Shown here one piece after another: positions 18,502-27,135 of a stretch of 64,000 nt of DNA. Position numbers and translations under genes: made by a program. Every line of letters begins with the position of its first letter. The first letter of the stretch is position 1. Source of the stretch: Streptomyces sp. MUM 178J (lineage in GTDB: Bacteria > Actinomycetota > Actinomycetes > Streptomycetales > Streptomycetaceae); contig NZ_JADWYQ010000027.1 in assembly GCF_022414575.1 (NCBI RefSeq), positions 30,186-94,185 of the forward strand, in the 5' to 3' direction. The notes below the pieces were generated by a model that was given only the letters and a program-made list of their open reading frames with translations, was not told the origin of the DNA and made no database searches.

Positions 18502-19770
18502 GTGGCATCCACGGTCGCCACCGAGAAGCGCCCGGGATACGGGCAGCTGCTGCGCACCCCCGGAGCCTGGACCTTCCTGCTCCCCGGCTTCTTCGCGCGC
18601 CAGCCCTTCGCGATGCTCACCATCGGCATCGTGCTGCTGGTGCAGCACACCACCGGCTCGTACGGGACCGCCGGCGCCGTCGCCGCCGTCACCGGTGTCT
18701 CCATGGCGCTGTTCGCTCCGCAGAGCGGCAAGCTCGCGGACCGCTTCGGGCAGCGCGCGGTGCTGCTGCCGGGCGTGGCAGTGCACGCGGCGTCGGGCGG
18801 TGCGCTGACCGCGCTGGCCCTCGCCGACGCGCCCCTGTGGGCGCTGTTCGCCGCGGCCGTGCCCACCGGCGCCTCGGTCCCCCAGGTCGGCCCCATGGTG
18901 CGGGCCCGTTGGGCGGCCAGACTGGAGGGCTCTCCGCTGATGTCGACGGCGGCGGCCTTCGAGTCCGTGACGGACGAGTTCACCTTTGTCGTCGGACCGG
19001 TGCTCGCGACCGCGCTGTGCACCGGCGTGCACCCTGCCGCCGGGCTGATCGCGGAGGCCGGGCTGACCGTCGTCGGCGGCCTCCTCTTCGCCGCCCAGCG
19101 CCGCACCCAGCCCGCCCCGCGCCCGGCCGCCACCGCGTCCGCGCCGCACGCCTCCGCGCTCTCCGTGCCGGGTGTGCGGGTGCTGGCCGTCGCCTTCCTC
19201 GGCATCGGCTCGGTCTTCGGCGGCATGCAGGTCTCGCTCACCGCCTTCTCGGAGGAGATCGGCAACCCCGGCGTCAACGGCGTGCTGTACGGGATCTTCG
19301 CCGCCGGCAACATGCTCGCCGGCGTCGCCTGCGGAGCCATCGCCTGGAAGAGCAGCCCGCGGCGGCGGCTGATCCTGGGCTATGCCGCGCTGACGCTCGC
19401 CGCCTCCGGGCTGTGGGCGGCCCACTCGGCGGTCCTGCTCGCCGCGCTCGGCCTGCTGGTCGGACTGTGCATCGCTCCGGCCCTGATCACCGGCTACACG
19501 CTCGTCGAGACCCTGGTGCCCGCCTCCGCCCGGACCGAGGCGTTCACCTGGCTGACGGGGGCGGTCGCCCTGGGCCAGGCCTCGGCGGTGACGGCAGCCG
19601 GACAACTCACCGACGCCCATGGCTCCGGCGCCGGATTCACCGTGCCGCTGATGGGCACGGCCCTCGCTCTGGCCACTCTCGTCACCCTGCGCTCGCGGCT
19701 GTTCCCGAAGACGCGGGGGCGGATCGCGGCACGTGGCGTCGGTCACCGCGTGCCCGTGACGGTGGACTGA
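18502..19770 (+). CDS. Major facilitator superfamily transporter
   Basis: 422 residues with twelve predicted TM segments in two halves. The intracellular loop 2-3 motif reads GKLADRFGQRAVLLPG, as in small-molecule/drug exporters, and a short central loop (RTQPAPRPAATASAPH) separates the halves. GTG 18502 (VASTVATEKRPGYGQLLRTPGAW) is chosen because the hydrophobic pattern begins soon after and AAAGG lies upstream; the frame stays open to 18283 but that extension is not membrane-like. Substrate unknown. It stands alone between the antiporter and the CIRCE-controlled gene. Confidence 0.8.
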   Translation: MASTVATEKRPGYGQLLRTPGAWTFLLPGFFARQPFAMLTIGIVLLVQHTTGSYGTAGAVAAVTGVSMALFAPQSGKLADRFGQRAVLLPGVAVHAASGGALTALALADAPLWALFAAAVPTGASVPQVGPMVRARWAARLEGSPLMSTAAAFESVTDEFTFVVGPVLATALCTGVHPAAGLIAEAGLTVVGGLLFAAQRRTQPAPRPAATASAPHASALSVPGVRVLAVAFLGIGSVFGGMQVSLTAFSEEIGNPGVNGVLYGIFAAGNMLAGVACGAIAWKSSPRRRLILGYAALTLAASGLWAAHSAVLLAALGLLVGLCIAPALITGYTLVETLVPASARTEAFTWLTGAVALGQASAVTAAGQLTDAHGSGAGFTVPLMGTALALATLVTLRSRLFPKTRGRIAARGVGHRVPVTVD

Positions 19771-19800
19771 AGCAGCGGAATAGGTCACTATGGAGCATCG

Positions 19801-19827
19801 TTAGCACTCACTGAGTCAGAGTGCCAG
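19801..19827 (+). promoter_or_regulatory. CIRCE operator (HrcA binding site)
   Basis: TTAGCACTC, nine bases, then GAGTGCCAG: the CIRCE inverted repeat with two mismatches at the outer end of the right arm. It ends 11 bases before the GTG of the FmdB/Ruc gene, overlapping its ribosome site region. Confidence 0.9.
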
Positions 19828-19838
19828 GAGGAAGACAA

Positions 19839-20210
19839 GTGCCGACCTACCAGTACCAGTGCACCGAGTGCGGCGAGGGCCTCGAGGCGGTGCAGAAGTT
19901 CACCGACGACGCCCTGACCGTGTGCCCCAGCTGCGACGGACGCCTGAAGAAGGTGTTCTCGGCGGTCGGCATCGTCTTCAAGGGCTCCGGCTTCTACCGC
20001 AACGACAGCCGCGGCTCGTCGTCCGGCAGCTCCCCCGCCGCTTCGTCCAAGACCTCGGCTTCGGGCTCGGAGTCGTCGTCCGCGTCGGAGTCGTCGTCCG
20101 CGTCGGAGTCGTCGTCCGCGGCGTCCGCGGCCTCCTCCTCGTCCTCGTCGGCGGCGCAGTCCTCCGACGCCAAGCCGGCCGCGGCGTCGAGCTCCGGCAC
20201 CGCCGCCTGA
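19839..20210 (+). CDS. FmdB-family zinc-ribbon protein, Ruc-like redox chaperone
   Basis: 123 residues. The N-terminal zinc ribbon has Cys 8, 11, 29 and 32 (YQCTEC and VCPSC) and the family segment KKVFSAVGIVFKGSGFYRND. The remaining 70 residues are disordered Ser/Ala/Glu. Mycobacterium tuberculosis Rv0991c, at the equivalent position beside the cyclo-ligase gene, was reported as Ruc, an oxidation-activated chaperone with an unstructured C terminus and HrcA-linked expression. The CIRCE operator here supports the same role. GTG 19839 follows AGGAGG. The tail contains an 18-bp tandem repeat. Heat and disulphide stress are the likely inducing conditions. Confidence 0.85.
   Translation: MPTYQYQCTECGEGLEAVQKFTDDALTVCPSCDGRLKKVFSAVGIVFKGSGFYRNDSRGSSSGSSPAASSKTSASGSESSSASESSSASESSSAASAASSSSSSAAQSSDAKPAAASSSGTAA
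20069..20122. repeat. 18-bp minisatellite in FmdB/Ruc tail
   Basis: Three tandem copies of GGAGTCGTCGTCCGCGTC (last copy one mismatch) encode repeated SESSSA units in the disordered C terminus. Confidence 0.9.
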
Positions 20211-20231
20211 CTCACAGCCTTCCGGGTCTCC

Positions 20232-20263
20232 AGGGCCCCGTCGTACACGTACGGCGGGGCCCT
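20232..20263 (+). terminator. Terminator after FmdB/Ruc gene
   Basis: AGGGCCCCG (20232-20240) pairs with CGGGGCCCT (20255-20263) around a 14-base loop, 22 bases past the stop codon. Confidence 0.75.
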
Positions 20264-20304
20264 CGCCGTGCGCACCAGACGTACGGAAGGCGCGGTCGGC
20301 TACT

Positions 20305-21195
20305 GTGACCGCCGTGGCGACGACCAAGGCGACCAAGACGACCAACGCGACCGCAGCAGCGGCACAGACAGCTGAGATCGGTGTGATCGGCGGCTCCGGG
20401 TTCTACTCCTTCCTGGACGACGTCACCGAGATCCAGGTGGACACCCCGTACGGCAGCCCCAGCGACTCCGTCTTCCTCGGCGAGATCGCCGGCCGCCGGG
20501 TCGCCTTCCTGCCCCGGCACGGGCGGGGGCACCATCTGCCGCCCCACCGCATCAACTACCGGGCCAATCTGTGGGCCCTGCGGTCGGTGGGGGTGCGCCA
20601 GGTGCTGGCCCCCTGCGCCGTGGGCGGGCTGCGGCCGGAGTACGGGCCCGGCACGCTGCTCGTGCCCGACCAGCTGGTGGACCGCACCAAGGCCCGCGCG
20701 CAGACGTACTACGACGGGCTGCCGCTGCCGGACGGCGTCATTCCCAATGTGGTGCATGTGTCGCCCGCCGACCCGTACTGCCCCGAAGGGCGCAGGGTCG
20801 CCCTGACCGCGGCACGCGGGCAGGACTGGGAGGCCGTCGACGGCGGAACGCTCGTGGTCGTCGAAGGGCCCCGCTTCTCGACGCGGGCCGAGTCGCGCTG
20901 GCACGCGGCCATGGGCTGGTCGGTGGTGGGCATGACCGGCCACCCCGAAGCGGTGCTCGCCCGCGAGCTGGAGCTCTGCTACACGTCGATCACGCTGGTG
21001 ACGGACCTGGACGCGGGCGCGGAGGCGGGCGAGGGCGTCTCCCACGAGGAGGTGCTGGAGGTGTTCGCCTCCAATGTGGACCGGCTGCGCAAGGTGCTGT
21101 TCGAGGCGGTGACCCTGCTGCCGGAGACCGACACCCGGCGGTGTCTGTGCACACATGCGCTGGGCGGGGTGGATCCGGGGATCGTGCTGCCCTGA
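20305..21195 (+). CDS. S-methyl-5'-thioadenosine phosphorylase family protein
   Basis: 296 residues of the PNP/MTAP family: GVIGGSGFYSF near residue 27 (phosphate loop), FLPRHGRGHHLPPHRINYRAN, VVVEGPRFSTRAESR, GMTGHPEAVLARELELCY and the CYTSITLVTDLDAG segment with the catalytic Asp. It splits methylthioadenosine (or a related nucleoside) to adenine and 5-methylthioribose-1-phosphate for methionine salvage. Two GTG codons (20305, 20314) could start; both precede a short Ala/Thr-rich leader. Substrate preference between MTA and inosine/adenosine cannot be set by eye. Confidence 0.9.
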   Translation: MTAVATTKATKTTNATAAAAQTAEIGVIGGSGFYSFLDDVTEIQVDTPYGSPSDSVFLGEIAGRRVAFLPRHGRGHHLPPHRINYRANLWALRSVGVRQVLAPCAVGGLRPEYGPGTLLVPDQLVDRTKARAQTYYDGLPLPDGVIPNVVHVSPADPYCPEGRRVALTAARGQDWEAVDGGTLVVVEGPRFSTRAESRWHAAMGWSVVGMTGHPEAVLARELELCYTSITLVTDLDAGAEAGEGVSHEEVLEVFASNVDRLRKVLFEAVTLLPETDTRRCLCTHALGGVDPGIVLP

Positions 21196-21349
21196 CACCC
21201 GGCAGGGGCTGTGGGCACGGACCACCCATGTGAGTGAGGGAGTTGTCCACAAGGCGTCGGCCGTCCACAGGCCTCAGCGGGCTTTCGGCGGATGGCGGAT
21301 CGTGAGGGGCGTTCGGTTCGACGCGCTTCTCACGACGGGCGGTACGGCG

Positions 21350-22114
21350 ATGTCCTTCTCTCCTGCTTCCTCTGCTTCCTCTGCTTCCTCTGCTTCCTCC
21401 TCCGCGGCTTCTGGGCCTGCGGCGGCGGCTGGCTCTCTGGCGGCGGCTGGTTCTCTGGCGGCGGCTGGTTCTCTGGCGGCTTCTGCTTCCGCTGCTGCCG
21501 CTTCCTCTCCTTCCTTCCGCCCCGTTTCTCCGTGCTCGGTGGCTCACCGGCTGCCGCAGTCGGTTCCTGATCCGGTCAGGGTGCCGCTGTTCGCCCCCCT
21601 GCGGGTGCGGGGCGGGAGGCAGCGGCTGCGCAGGGCGCTGCTCCGACGCCGGAGGGCGCTGGCTGCCGGGCTCGCGGTGACGGCCGCGGCGCTGGCGGCT
21701 TCGAGCGCGCACGGCCTGGAGGGGACGCGGAGCCCGGCGGGGACGGGTGCGGACGCCAAGGCGGCGGCAGCGGCGGCTCATTCGGCCCGGTCTCCGGTGG
21801 AGATGGTCTCGGCGCCGGTGCGGATCGCGGATGCGGCGACGGTCAGGCTGCTGCGGCCGGGCGATCGCGTGGATGTGATCGCCTCAGCGCTCTCACCGGC
21901 AGGGGAGGCAAGCGAGGCGCACATCGTGGCCTCGGGCGCCCAGGTGGCAGAGGTGCCACGGCCGGAGGAGTCGTCGGCTGCCTCAGCGGCCTCGGCCGCT
22001 CTGCCCCCTTCGTCCGGCGGCGGCGCGCTCGTCGTGCTGACGGTGCCGCGCCCCGTCGCCGCCGAACTCGCCGGTGCGGGCGCGACGTCCCGGCTGGCGG
22101 TGACGGTGTGCTGA
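21350..22114 (+). CDS. SAF-domain (CpaB/RcpC-like) protein
   Basis: About 254 residues. A low-complexity Ser/Ala N terminus encoded by tandem repeats is followed by an Arg-rich stretch and one TM helix (RALAAGLAVTAAALAASSAHG). The C-terminal extracytoplasmic portion begins APVRIADAATVRLLRPGDRVDVIAS, the SAF/RcpC pattern of Flp pilus assembly proteins, and ends GALVVLTVPRPVAAELAGA. No other Flp pilus gene is adjacent. ATG 21350 lacks a good ribosome site; GTG 21302 in frame is an alternative. Role in pilus or envelope assembly is inferred from the domain only. Confidence 0.75.
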   Translation: MSFSPASSASSASSASSSAASGPAAAAGSLAAAGSLAAAGSLAASASAAAASSPSFRPVSPCSVAHRLPQSVPDPVRVPLFAPLRVRGGRQRLRRALLRRRRALAAGLAVTAAALAASSAHGLEGTRSPAGTGADAKAAAAAAHSARSPVEMVSAPVRIADAATVRLLRPGDRVDVIASALSPAGEASEAHIVASGAQVAEVPRPEESSAASAASAALPPSSGGGALVVLTVPRPVAAELAGAGATSRLAVTVC

Positions 22115-22243
22115 CGCCCGAGACTCGCACTGGCGCACCGTCAGATCACCTGATCCCGGGGCCCGACTGGACAGCGCCGCCCCGCACTGCCGTAGGTTTC
22201 GCTTTCGCCGGATGCCACCTTGAACACGAAGAAAGGCCCACGC

Positions 22244-22738
22244 GTGAGCGACAGCAACAAGAAGCCGAACGTCCTGGAAGGCTTCAAGGCGTTCCTGATG
22301 CGCGGCAATGTGATCGACCTCGCGGTCGCGGTCGTCATCGGCGCCGCGTTCACCAACATCGTGAACACGGTGGTGAAGGGGGTCATCAACCCGGTGGTGG
22401 GCGCGTTCGGCACCAAGGATCTGGACTCCTACAGCTCCTGCCTCAAGGGCCCCTGCGAGGTCGTGGACGGCACGGAGATCGGCATCCGGATCATGTGGGG
22501 GTCGGTGCTCGGGGCCACCCTGACCTTCCTGATCACCGCGGCGGTCGTCTACTTCCTGATGGTGCTGCCGATGTCGAAGTACCTGGCCCGCCGGGCCGAG
22601 GCGCAGAAGGCGCAAGAGGGGGCGAAGAAGACCCCGGAGGCAACCGAGCTGGAAGTGCTCAAGGAGATCCGCGACGCCCTGGTCGCACAGCGCGTCCCCG
22701 GGCAGAGCGCACCGAGCACGCAGTCTCACCAGGGCTGA
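22244..22738 (+). CDS. mscL: Large-conductance mechanosensitive channel
   Basis: 164 residues. The MscL N-terminal amphipathic helix and TM1 (EGFKAFLMRGNVIDLAVAVV) with the gating glycine/valine face, the central loop containing two cysteines, TM2 (GATLTFLITAAVVYFLMVLPM) and a charged C-terminal helical bundle are all present. It forms a homopentameric emergency valve against hypo-osmotic shock. GTG 22244 (VSDSNKKPN) follows GAAAGG. The C-terminal tail is longer than in enteric MscL (about 136 residues), as usual in streptomycetes. Confidence 0.95.
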   Translation: MSDSNKKPNVLEGFKAFLMRGNVIDLAVAVVIGAAFTNIVNTVVKGVINPVVGAFGTKDLDSYSSCLKGPCEVVDGTEIGIRIMWGSVLGATLTFLITAAVVYFLMVLPMSKYLARRAEAQKAQEGAKKTPEATELEVLKEIRDALVAQRVPGQSAPSTQSHQG

Positions 22739-22741
22739 CTC

Positions 22742-22794
22742 CTCAGAGACCGACCGCTCAGAGACCGACCGCTCAGAGACCGACCGCTCAGAGA
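22742..22794. repeat. 15-bp tandem repeat after mscL
   Basis: Three and a half copies of CTCAGAGACCGACCG between the mscL stop and the end of the convergent small gene. The last partial copy runs into that gene's stop codon. Confidence 0.9.
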
Positions 22795-23009
22795 TGGTGG
22801 GGCGGCTTCTCGTCGAGGAAGCGCGCCAGATCCGCGGCGCTGTCGCCGCTGCCCGGAGCCCGCTCGCCCCACCCACGGTCCGTATCGTCCGCGGACTGCT
22901 GGTCCAGCGGATCGTCGAAGATCAGTTTCGGCGTTGATGCGGGATCGGGACCGGACTTCTGCCGAAGCCGCTCCGCTGCTCGCGGTCCGGGGGCGGGGGC
23001 GGTGCTCAT
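22788..23009 (-). CDS. Small conserved hypothetical protein
   Basis: 73 residues, highly charged, no TM helix. It contains TPKLIFDDPLDQQSADDTD, a GWGE turn and the C-terminal DLARFLDEKPPHHL, a layout I associate with a streptomycete-specific conserved protein next to mscL. ATG 23009 is the only start. The amphipathic C-terminal helix suggests a protein-binding peptide; function unknown. Confidence 0.65.
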   Translation of the reverse strand: MSTAPAPGPRAAERLRQKSGPDPASTPKLIFDDPLDQQSADDTDRGWGERAPGSGDSAADLARFLDEKPPHHL

Positions 23010-23381
23010 ACCTCAAGGGTACGGCCCTCAAGGGTGCGGCGGATCGCGCAGTTGAGCCGCCGCCCTTCGGGGGCCTCGCAGACCGCGGGGACCTCCGGGC
23101 CTCGCAGACCTCGGGGCTCTTGGGGCCGCTCGCCGTGGCGAAGCGACCGGACTGGCCCTCTGCCGGCCGTCCGGGGCGGCGCTGACGGCGACGCCGGACG
23201 ACGTGAAGCGCCGGCTGTTCCCGGTGCTGGAGGTGACGGTGGAGCACACCGCAGGGGAGGCAGCGGTTGCGGTCGGCGTGACGCTCACCTGTCGGGCGGG
23301 GCAGAGAGGTCGTGAAACGCTTCTGAGCTCCGCAGGTCTTCGGCCGCCGCCCGGACAACCCGCGTGGTACCCATGGGCGTT
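23010..23381. other. Intergenic region with a possible coding remnant
   Basis: About 370 bases between divergent genes. Roughly 23165-23330 has strong GC-3 bias in one plus-strand frame (TPDDVKRRLFPVLEVTVEH, then VGVTLTCRAGQRG) but no start codon with a ribosome site, so it may be the end of a decayed gene. Nothing else is recognisable. Confidence 0.35.
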
Positions 23382-24482
23382 ATGACGGAGAAAGCCCGGC
23401 GGGATCGGGAAGCGACCGGACTGCGTGATGCGCTGACGGATGTGGCGGGACTGCGGGTGGGGCATGCGCGGGCGCCGGGCGAGCGGGCGCTCAGCGGCAC
23501 GACCGTCGTCCTCGCGCCGGAGGGCGGTGCCGTCGCGGCCGTGGATGTGCGCGGCGGCGGGCCCGGCACCAGGGAGACCGACGCCCTGGACCCCCGCAAT
23601 CTGGTGCAGCGGGTGGAGGCGGTCGTGCTGACCGGCGGCAGCGCGTTCGGCCTGGATTCAGCCGGCGGGGTGATGGCATGGCTGGAGGAGCGGGGACGCG
23701 GCGTCCGGGTGGGGTCCGATCCGGCGCAGGTGGTTCCGGTGGTTCCGGCGGCCTGTGTGTTCGACCTGGGGCGCGGCGGCGACTGGCTTGCGCGGCCTGA
23801 CGCGGACACGGGGCGGGCCGCGGTGCGGGCGGCGGCGGAGACGGCGGAGGGGGCCGCCGTCGAGGAAGGGTCCGTGGGTGCGGGGACGGGTGCGCTGGTG
23901 GGCCCGCTCAAGGGCGGCGTCGGCACGGCGAGCACCCGGCTGGATTCGGGGGTCACCGTCGCCGCGCTGGTCGTCGCCAATGCGGCGGGGTCGGTGGTCG
24001 ACCCGGGGACGGGCGCGCTGTACGGACGGTTGGAGGACTATGTCGCGGGCCGCGTCGCGGCGCCCTCCCCAAAGACGCGTGCGGCGGCCGAGCGGACACT
24101 CGCGGAGGTCCGGGAGAAGATGGGGCCGCCCCCGCTCAACACCACGCTGGCGGTGGTGGCCACGGACGCGGAGCTCACCCGCGCCCAGGCGCAGAAGCTC
24201 GCGGGCACGGCGCACGACGGTATCGCGCGCGCCGTGCGCCCCGTGCATCTGCTGCATGACGGCGACACCGTCTTCACTCTGGCGACGGGCGGCGCGGGTC
24301 CGCTCGACACCGCGGACCCGCTGGCCCTCAACCCGGTTCTGGCGGCCGGTGCGTCCGTGGTGACCAGGGCGATCGTCCGGGCGGTCCTGGCCGCGGAGTC
24401 CGTCGAGGGGCCCGGCGGGACCTTCCCCTCTTACCGTGCGCTGTACGGATTCGAGCCGCGCTCCCCCGGCGGCTTCAACTGA
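23382..24482 (+). CDS. P1 family (S58/DmpA-like) self-processing peptidase
   Basis: 366 residues. LRDALTDVAGLRVGHA at the N terminus, LTGGSAFGLDSAGGVMAWLEERGRG, KGGVGTAS and PPLNTTLAVVATDAELT are hallmarks of the DmpA/NylC family. In NylC-type members autocleavage occurs at Asn/Thr, and the N-Thr in LNTTLAV fits that, making Thr the nucleophile of the beta chain. Relatives hydrolyse peptides, D-amino-acid amides or nylon oligomers; the natural substrate here is unknown. ATG 23382 (MTEKARRD) is preferred to the GTG at 23364. Cytoplasmic, no signal peptide. Confidence 0.85.
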   Translation: MTEKARRDREATGLRDALTDVAGLRVGHARAPGERALSGTTVVLAPEGGAVAAVDVRGGGPGTRETDALDPRNLVQRVEAVVLTGGSAFGLDSAGGVMAWLEERGRGVRVGSDPAQVVPVVPAACVFDLGRGGDWLARPDADTGRAAVRAAAETAEGAAVEEGSVGAGTGALVGPLKGGVGTASTRLDSGVTVAALVVANAAGSVVDPGTGALYGRLEDYVAGRVAAPSPKTRAAAERTLAEVREKMGPPPLNTTLAVVATDAELTRAQAQKLAGTAHDGIARAVRPVHLLHDGDTVFTLATGGAGPLDTADPLALNPVLAAGASVVTRAIVRAVLAAESVEGPGGTFPSYRALYGFEPRSPGGFN

Positions 24483-24628
24483 CCGGAAAGCCACGATTGC
24501 TGGCCGGGGGCGCACGGGAACCTCATATGCGCCCCCTTCGTTTTGCCGAACCGCAGACACGTTGTCAGACCGAGGGACTACGTTTAGCAATCACCGAGTG
24601 ACATGTGGCGACGGCCTGGAGACCGACC

Positions 24629-25384
24629 TTGAACGATCCGCACGAGACACCCGAGAGCCATCTTGAGCGACTTCTGGGTCGGGCGCTCAACTCCTTCGAG
24701 CTGCCCGACGCGACCGTCGAGCGGCTTGAGTCGGCGCTGGCGCACGCCAGTTCGCTGCACTCGTCGCACCACAGCGCGACACTGCACCGCTCGCTGTACC
24801 GGCACGCGTATCTGCTCAGCGACGGCAGCTCGCTCACCCTCTGGGAGCTGGTGCACAACACCGGCCGGGACGGCGAGGAGCAGCACGAGCTGTACGAGGT
24901 CGAGGCGGAGGCCAGGCTGGCCGCGTCCCGGCTGTCGCCCGCGTCCCCGGCGGGCGGGGGCCGCGGCCCGCTGGGCGGGTTCGAGGACGACTTCGACGCG
25001 GACTTCGAGCTGCTGGCGTCGCTGATGGTGACGCCGCCGGCCCCGGCGCCGCGGGTGTACGTCCCGGACGACTCGGCCGACCATGCCCGCCGGGTCCTGC
25101 GCCGCGCGGAGAACGCGGACCGGCCGGGCGAGCAGACCGCCCGGCGGCTGCGGGCGGCCTTTGCCCACCACATCACCCAGGTGTTCGGCCGCCAGTGCCG
25201 GGTGGCCGGCAAGGACGCCGGCTTCACGCTCTACGAGCACGGGTTTCTGCTGCTCGACGGCAGTGAGACAAGCCTGTGGGAGGTCGAGCACACGGCGACG
25301 CCGGACGGCCGCCATATGTGCGAGGTGTACGGGGACGAGGGCGCCGCCCGCGCGGCGATGGAGCACCGCGCGCAGGTGCGCTGA
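24629..25384 (+). CDS. DUF6227 family protein
   Basis: 251 residues with two similar halves. Each carries a helical segment and the sandwich HAYLLSDGSSLTLWELVHN (first) or HGFLLLDGSETSLWEVEHT (second), followed by an acidic-edge strand (ELYEVEAEARLAASR and MCEVYGDEGAARAAMEHR). This matches a streptomycete-restricted family I recall as DUF6227. TTG 24629 (LNDPHETPE) is chosen because GGAG lies seven bases upstream and the family begins there; the GTG at 24605 lacks a site. Internal duplication suggests a pseudo-dimeric ligand-binding fold; function unknown. Confidence 0.75.
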   Translation: MNDPHETPESHLERLLGRALNSFELPDATVERLESALAHASSLHSSHHSATLHRSLYRHAYLLSDGSSLTLWELVHNTGRDGEEQHELYEVEAEARLAASRLSPASPAGGGRGPLGGFEDDFDADFELLASLMVTPPAPAPRVYVPDDSADHARRVLRRAENADRPGEQTARRLRAAFAHHITQVFGRQCRVAGKDAGFTLYEHGFLLLDGSETSLWEVEHTATPDGRHMCEVYGDEGAARAAMEHRAQVR

Positions 25385-25477
25385 CCGTCGTCCCTGTCCT
25401 TCGGCCGCATCCTCAAGCGGACGAGATCGGCCTCGTCGGGGTTCCAGGCACAGGGGTCCGGGGGCGGAGCCCTGAAA

Positions 25478-25507
25478 ACGGGGTCCGAGGCGAGCCCCGG
25501 ACCCCGT
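25478..25507. terminator. Bidirectional terminator
   Basis: ACGGGGTCCG (25478-25487) pairs with CGGACCCCGT (25498-25507) around a 10-base loop between convergent genes. Confidence 0.85.
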
Positions 25508-25521
25508 CGCGCGATGGGTTT

Positions 25522-27135
25522 TCAGTGCGCCAGCGCGGGCGCCTCCTCACGCTGCCCGGCCACGGGTTCCGGCCGGGCGTCGTCGCCGGACGGCGCCCCG
25601 CCCTCGATGTGCTGCTTCGGCCGCGCCGGGAGGGCGAACATCAGCAGGAAGATGACGGCGAGCACGCCGGCCACCCACCACAGGGAGTTCTGGAACGCCT
25701 CCGCGAATGCCGTGCCGACCTGCCCGGGAAGCAGCCGCTCCTCGTCGATCACCCCGAAGAAGACCACGGAGACCAGCCCAAGGCCCAGCGCGTTGCCCAT
25801 CTGCATGGTGGTGTTGATCAGCCCGGACGCCGAGCCCGAGTGCTCACGCGGCACCTCCGACAGGACCGCGTCCGTCAGCGGGGCGACGATCAGGCCCATG
25901 CCCGCGCCCATGGCCGTCAGCGGCAGGATCATCTGCCAGGAGTGGATGCCGGTGCCGTACCGTCCGGCCTCCCAGATGTAGAGCAGCAGACCCGTCGCCA
26001 TGATGATCGCGCCTGCCTGGAGGACCTTGCGGCCGAAGCGCGGCACCAGCTTCTGCACCGAGACACCGGCGGCTGTGGAGACCGCGAGGGAGAAGGGCAC
26101 CCCGGTCAGCCCCGCCCGCAGCGGCGTCCAGCCCAGGCCGATCTGCATATACAGCGTCCAGACCAGGAAGAAGATCCCGCAGACGATGCCGAAGGTCAGC
26201 TGGACGGCGATGCCCGCGGCGAAGCTCTTCACCCGGAACAGCGACAGCTCGACGAGCGGGGAGCCGTCCCGCTTCGTCTTGTACTTCTCGTAGACGCCGA
26301 ACGCTGCGAAGACGAACAGGCTGCCTGCCATGCACAGATGGCCCCACAGTGGCCAGTCCAGCTCCCGCCCGCGCGTCAGCGGGTAGACCAGCATCAGCAG
26401 CGCGACGGTGACCAGGGCGACGCCGATCAGATCGAGCCGCAGCGCCTTGGGGGCGCGGGACTCGCTGATGAAGGTGCGGCCCAGGATGATTCCGGCGATG
26501 CCCACCGGCAGATTGATCAGGAAGATCGGCCGCCACTCGAGCCCGAAGAGATTCCACTGGGTCAGCAGCGCACCGAGCAGCGGCCCGGAGACCGCTCCGA
26601 GGCCGATGACCGCGCCGAACATGCCGAAGACCTTGCCCCGCTCATGCGCCGGGAAGGTCACATGGATGATCGCCAGCACCTGCGGCACCATCATGGCCGC
26701 GGTGGCGCCCTGCAGCAGCCGGGAGGCGACGAGCATCTCCGGGTTCGCGGCGAAGCCGCAGAGCGCGGAGGCGATGGTGAAACCGGTGATGCCGAGCAGG
26801 AAGAGCCGCTTGCGACCGTAGATGTCGCCGAGGCGGCCACCGGTGATCAGCCCTGCGGCGAAGGCCAGCGCATACCCGGCGGTGATCCACTGGATGGCGC
26901 CGAAGGACGCGCCGAGGTCCCGCTCGATGCTGGGGATCGCGATATTGACGATGGTGACGTCGACCAGGTCCATGAAGGCCGCGGTCATGACGACGGCGAG
27001 AGCGATCCAGCGTCGCCGGTCCGCCGCGGAACGGGCCGCGGGGACATCCTCGGCCGCCGCGGATATGGAGTCTGCGGCCGAGCCTTGGGCTGGGGAGGGG
27101 GGCTGTGAACTCATGCCCATGAAGATAGGAGTCAT
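25522..27135 (-). CDS. MFS exporter, DHA2/EmrB type
   Basis: 537 residues with fourteen TM segments. MDLVDVTIVNIAIPSIERDL in TM1 and GRLGDIYGRKRLFLLGI in loop 2-3 are DHA2 drug:H+ antiporter motifs, with motif C (GAVIGLGAVSGPLLGALL) in TM5. It probably exports lipophilic compounds or antibiotics. It is divergent from a WYL-domain regulator with an inverted repeat between them. That repeat overlaps the ATG at 27135; later ATGs at 27120 and 27114 are also possible, and none has a clear ribosome site, so a leaderless transcript is likely. Confidence 0.88.
   Translation of the reverse strand: MTPIFMGMSSQPPSPAQGSAADSISAAAEDVPAARSAADRRRWIALAVVMTAAFMDLVDVTIVNIAIPSIERDLGASFGAIQWITAGYALAFAAGLITGGRLGDIYGRKRLFLLGITGFTIASALCGFAANPEMLVASRLLQGATAAMMVPQVLAIIHVTFPAHERGKVFGMFGAVIGLGAVSGPLLGALLTQWNLFGLEWRPIFLINLPVGIAGIILGRTFISESRAPKALRLDLIGVALVTVALLMLVYPLTRGRELDWPLWGHLCMAGSLFVFAAFGVYEKYKTKRDGSPLVELSLFRVKSFAAGIAVQLTFGIVCGIFFLVWTLYMQIGLGWTPLRAGLTGVPFSLAVSTAAGVSVQKLVPRFGRKVLQAGAIIMATGLLLYIWEAGRYGTGIHSWQMILPLTAMGAGMGLIVAPLTDAVLSEVPREHSGSASGLINTTMQMGNALGLGLVSVVFFGVIDEERLLPGQVGTAFAEAFQNSLWWVAGVLAVIFLLMFALPARPKQHIEGGAPSGDDARPEPVAGQREEAPALAH

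Noticed and set aside
22742..22794. Regular direct repeats suggesting a CRISPR array
   Set aside because: The 15-bp units are contiguous with no spacers; this is a minisatellite. No cas gene or spaced repeat array was seen anywhere in the window.
25385..27135. Long plus-strand frame (25276-27108)
   Set aside because: Antisense shadow of the EmrB-like exporter, Asp/Gln/His-rich and lacking any domain.
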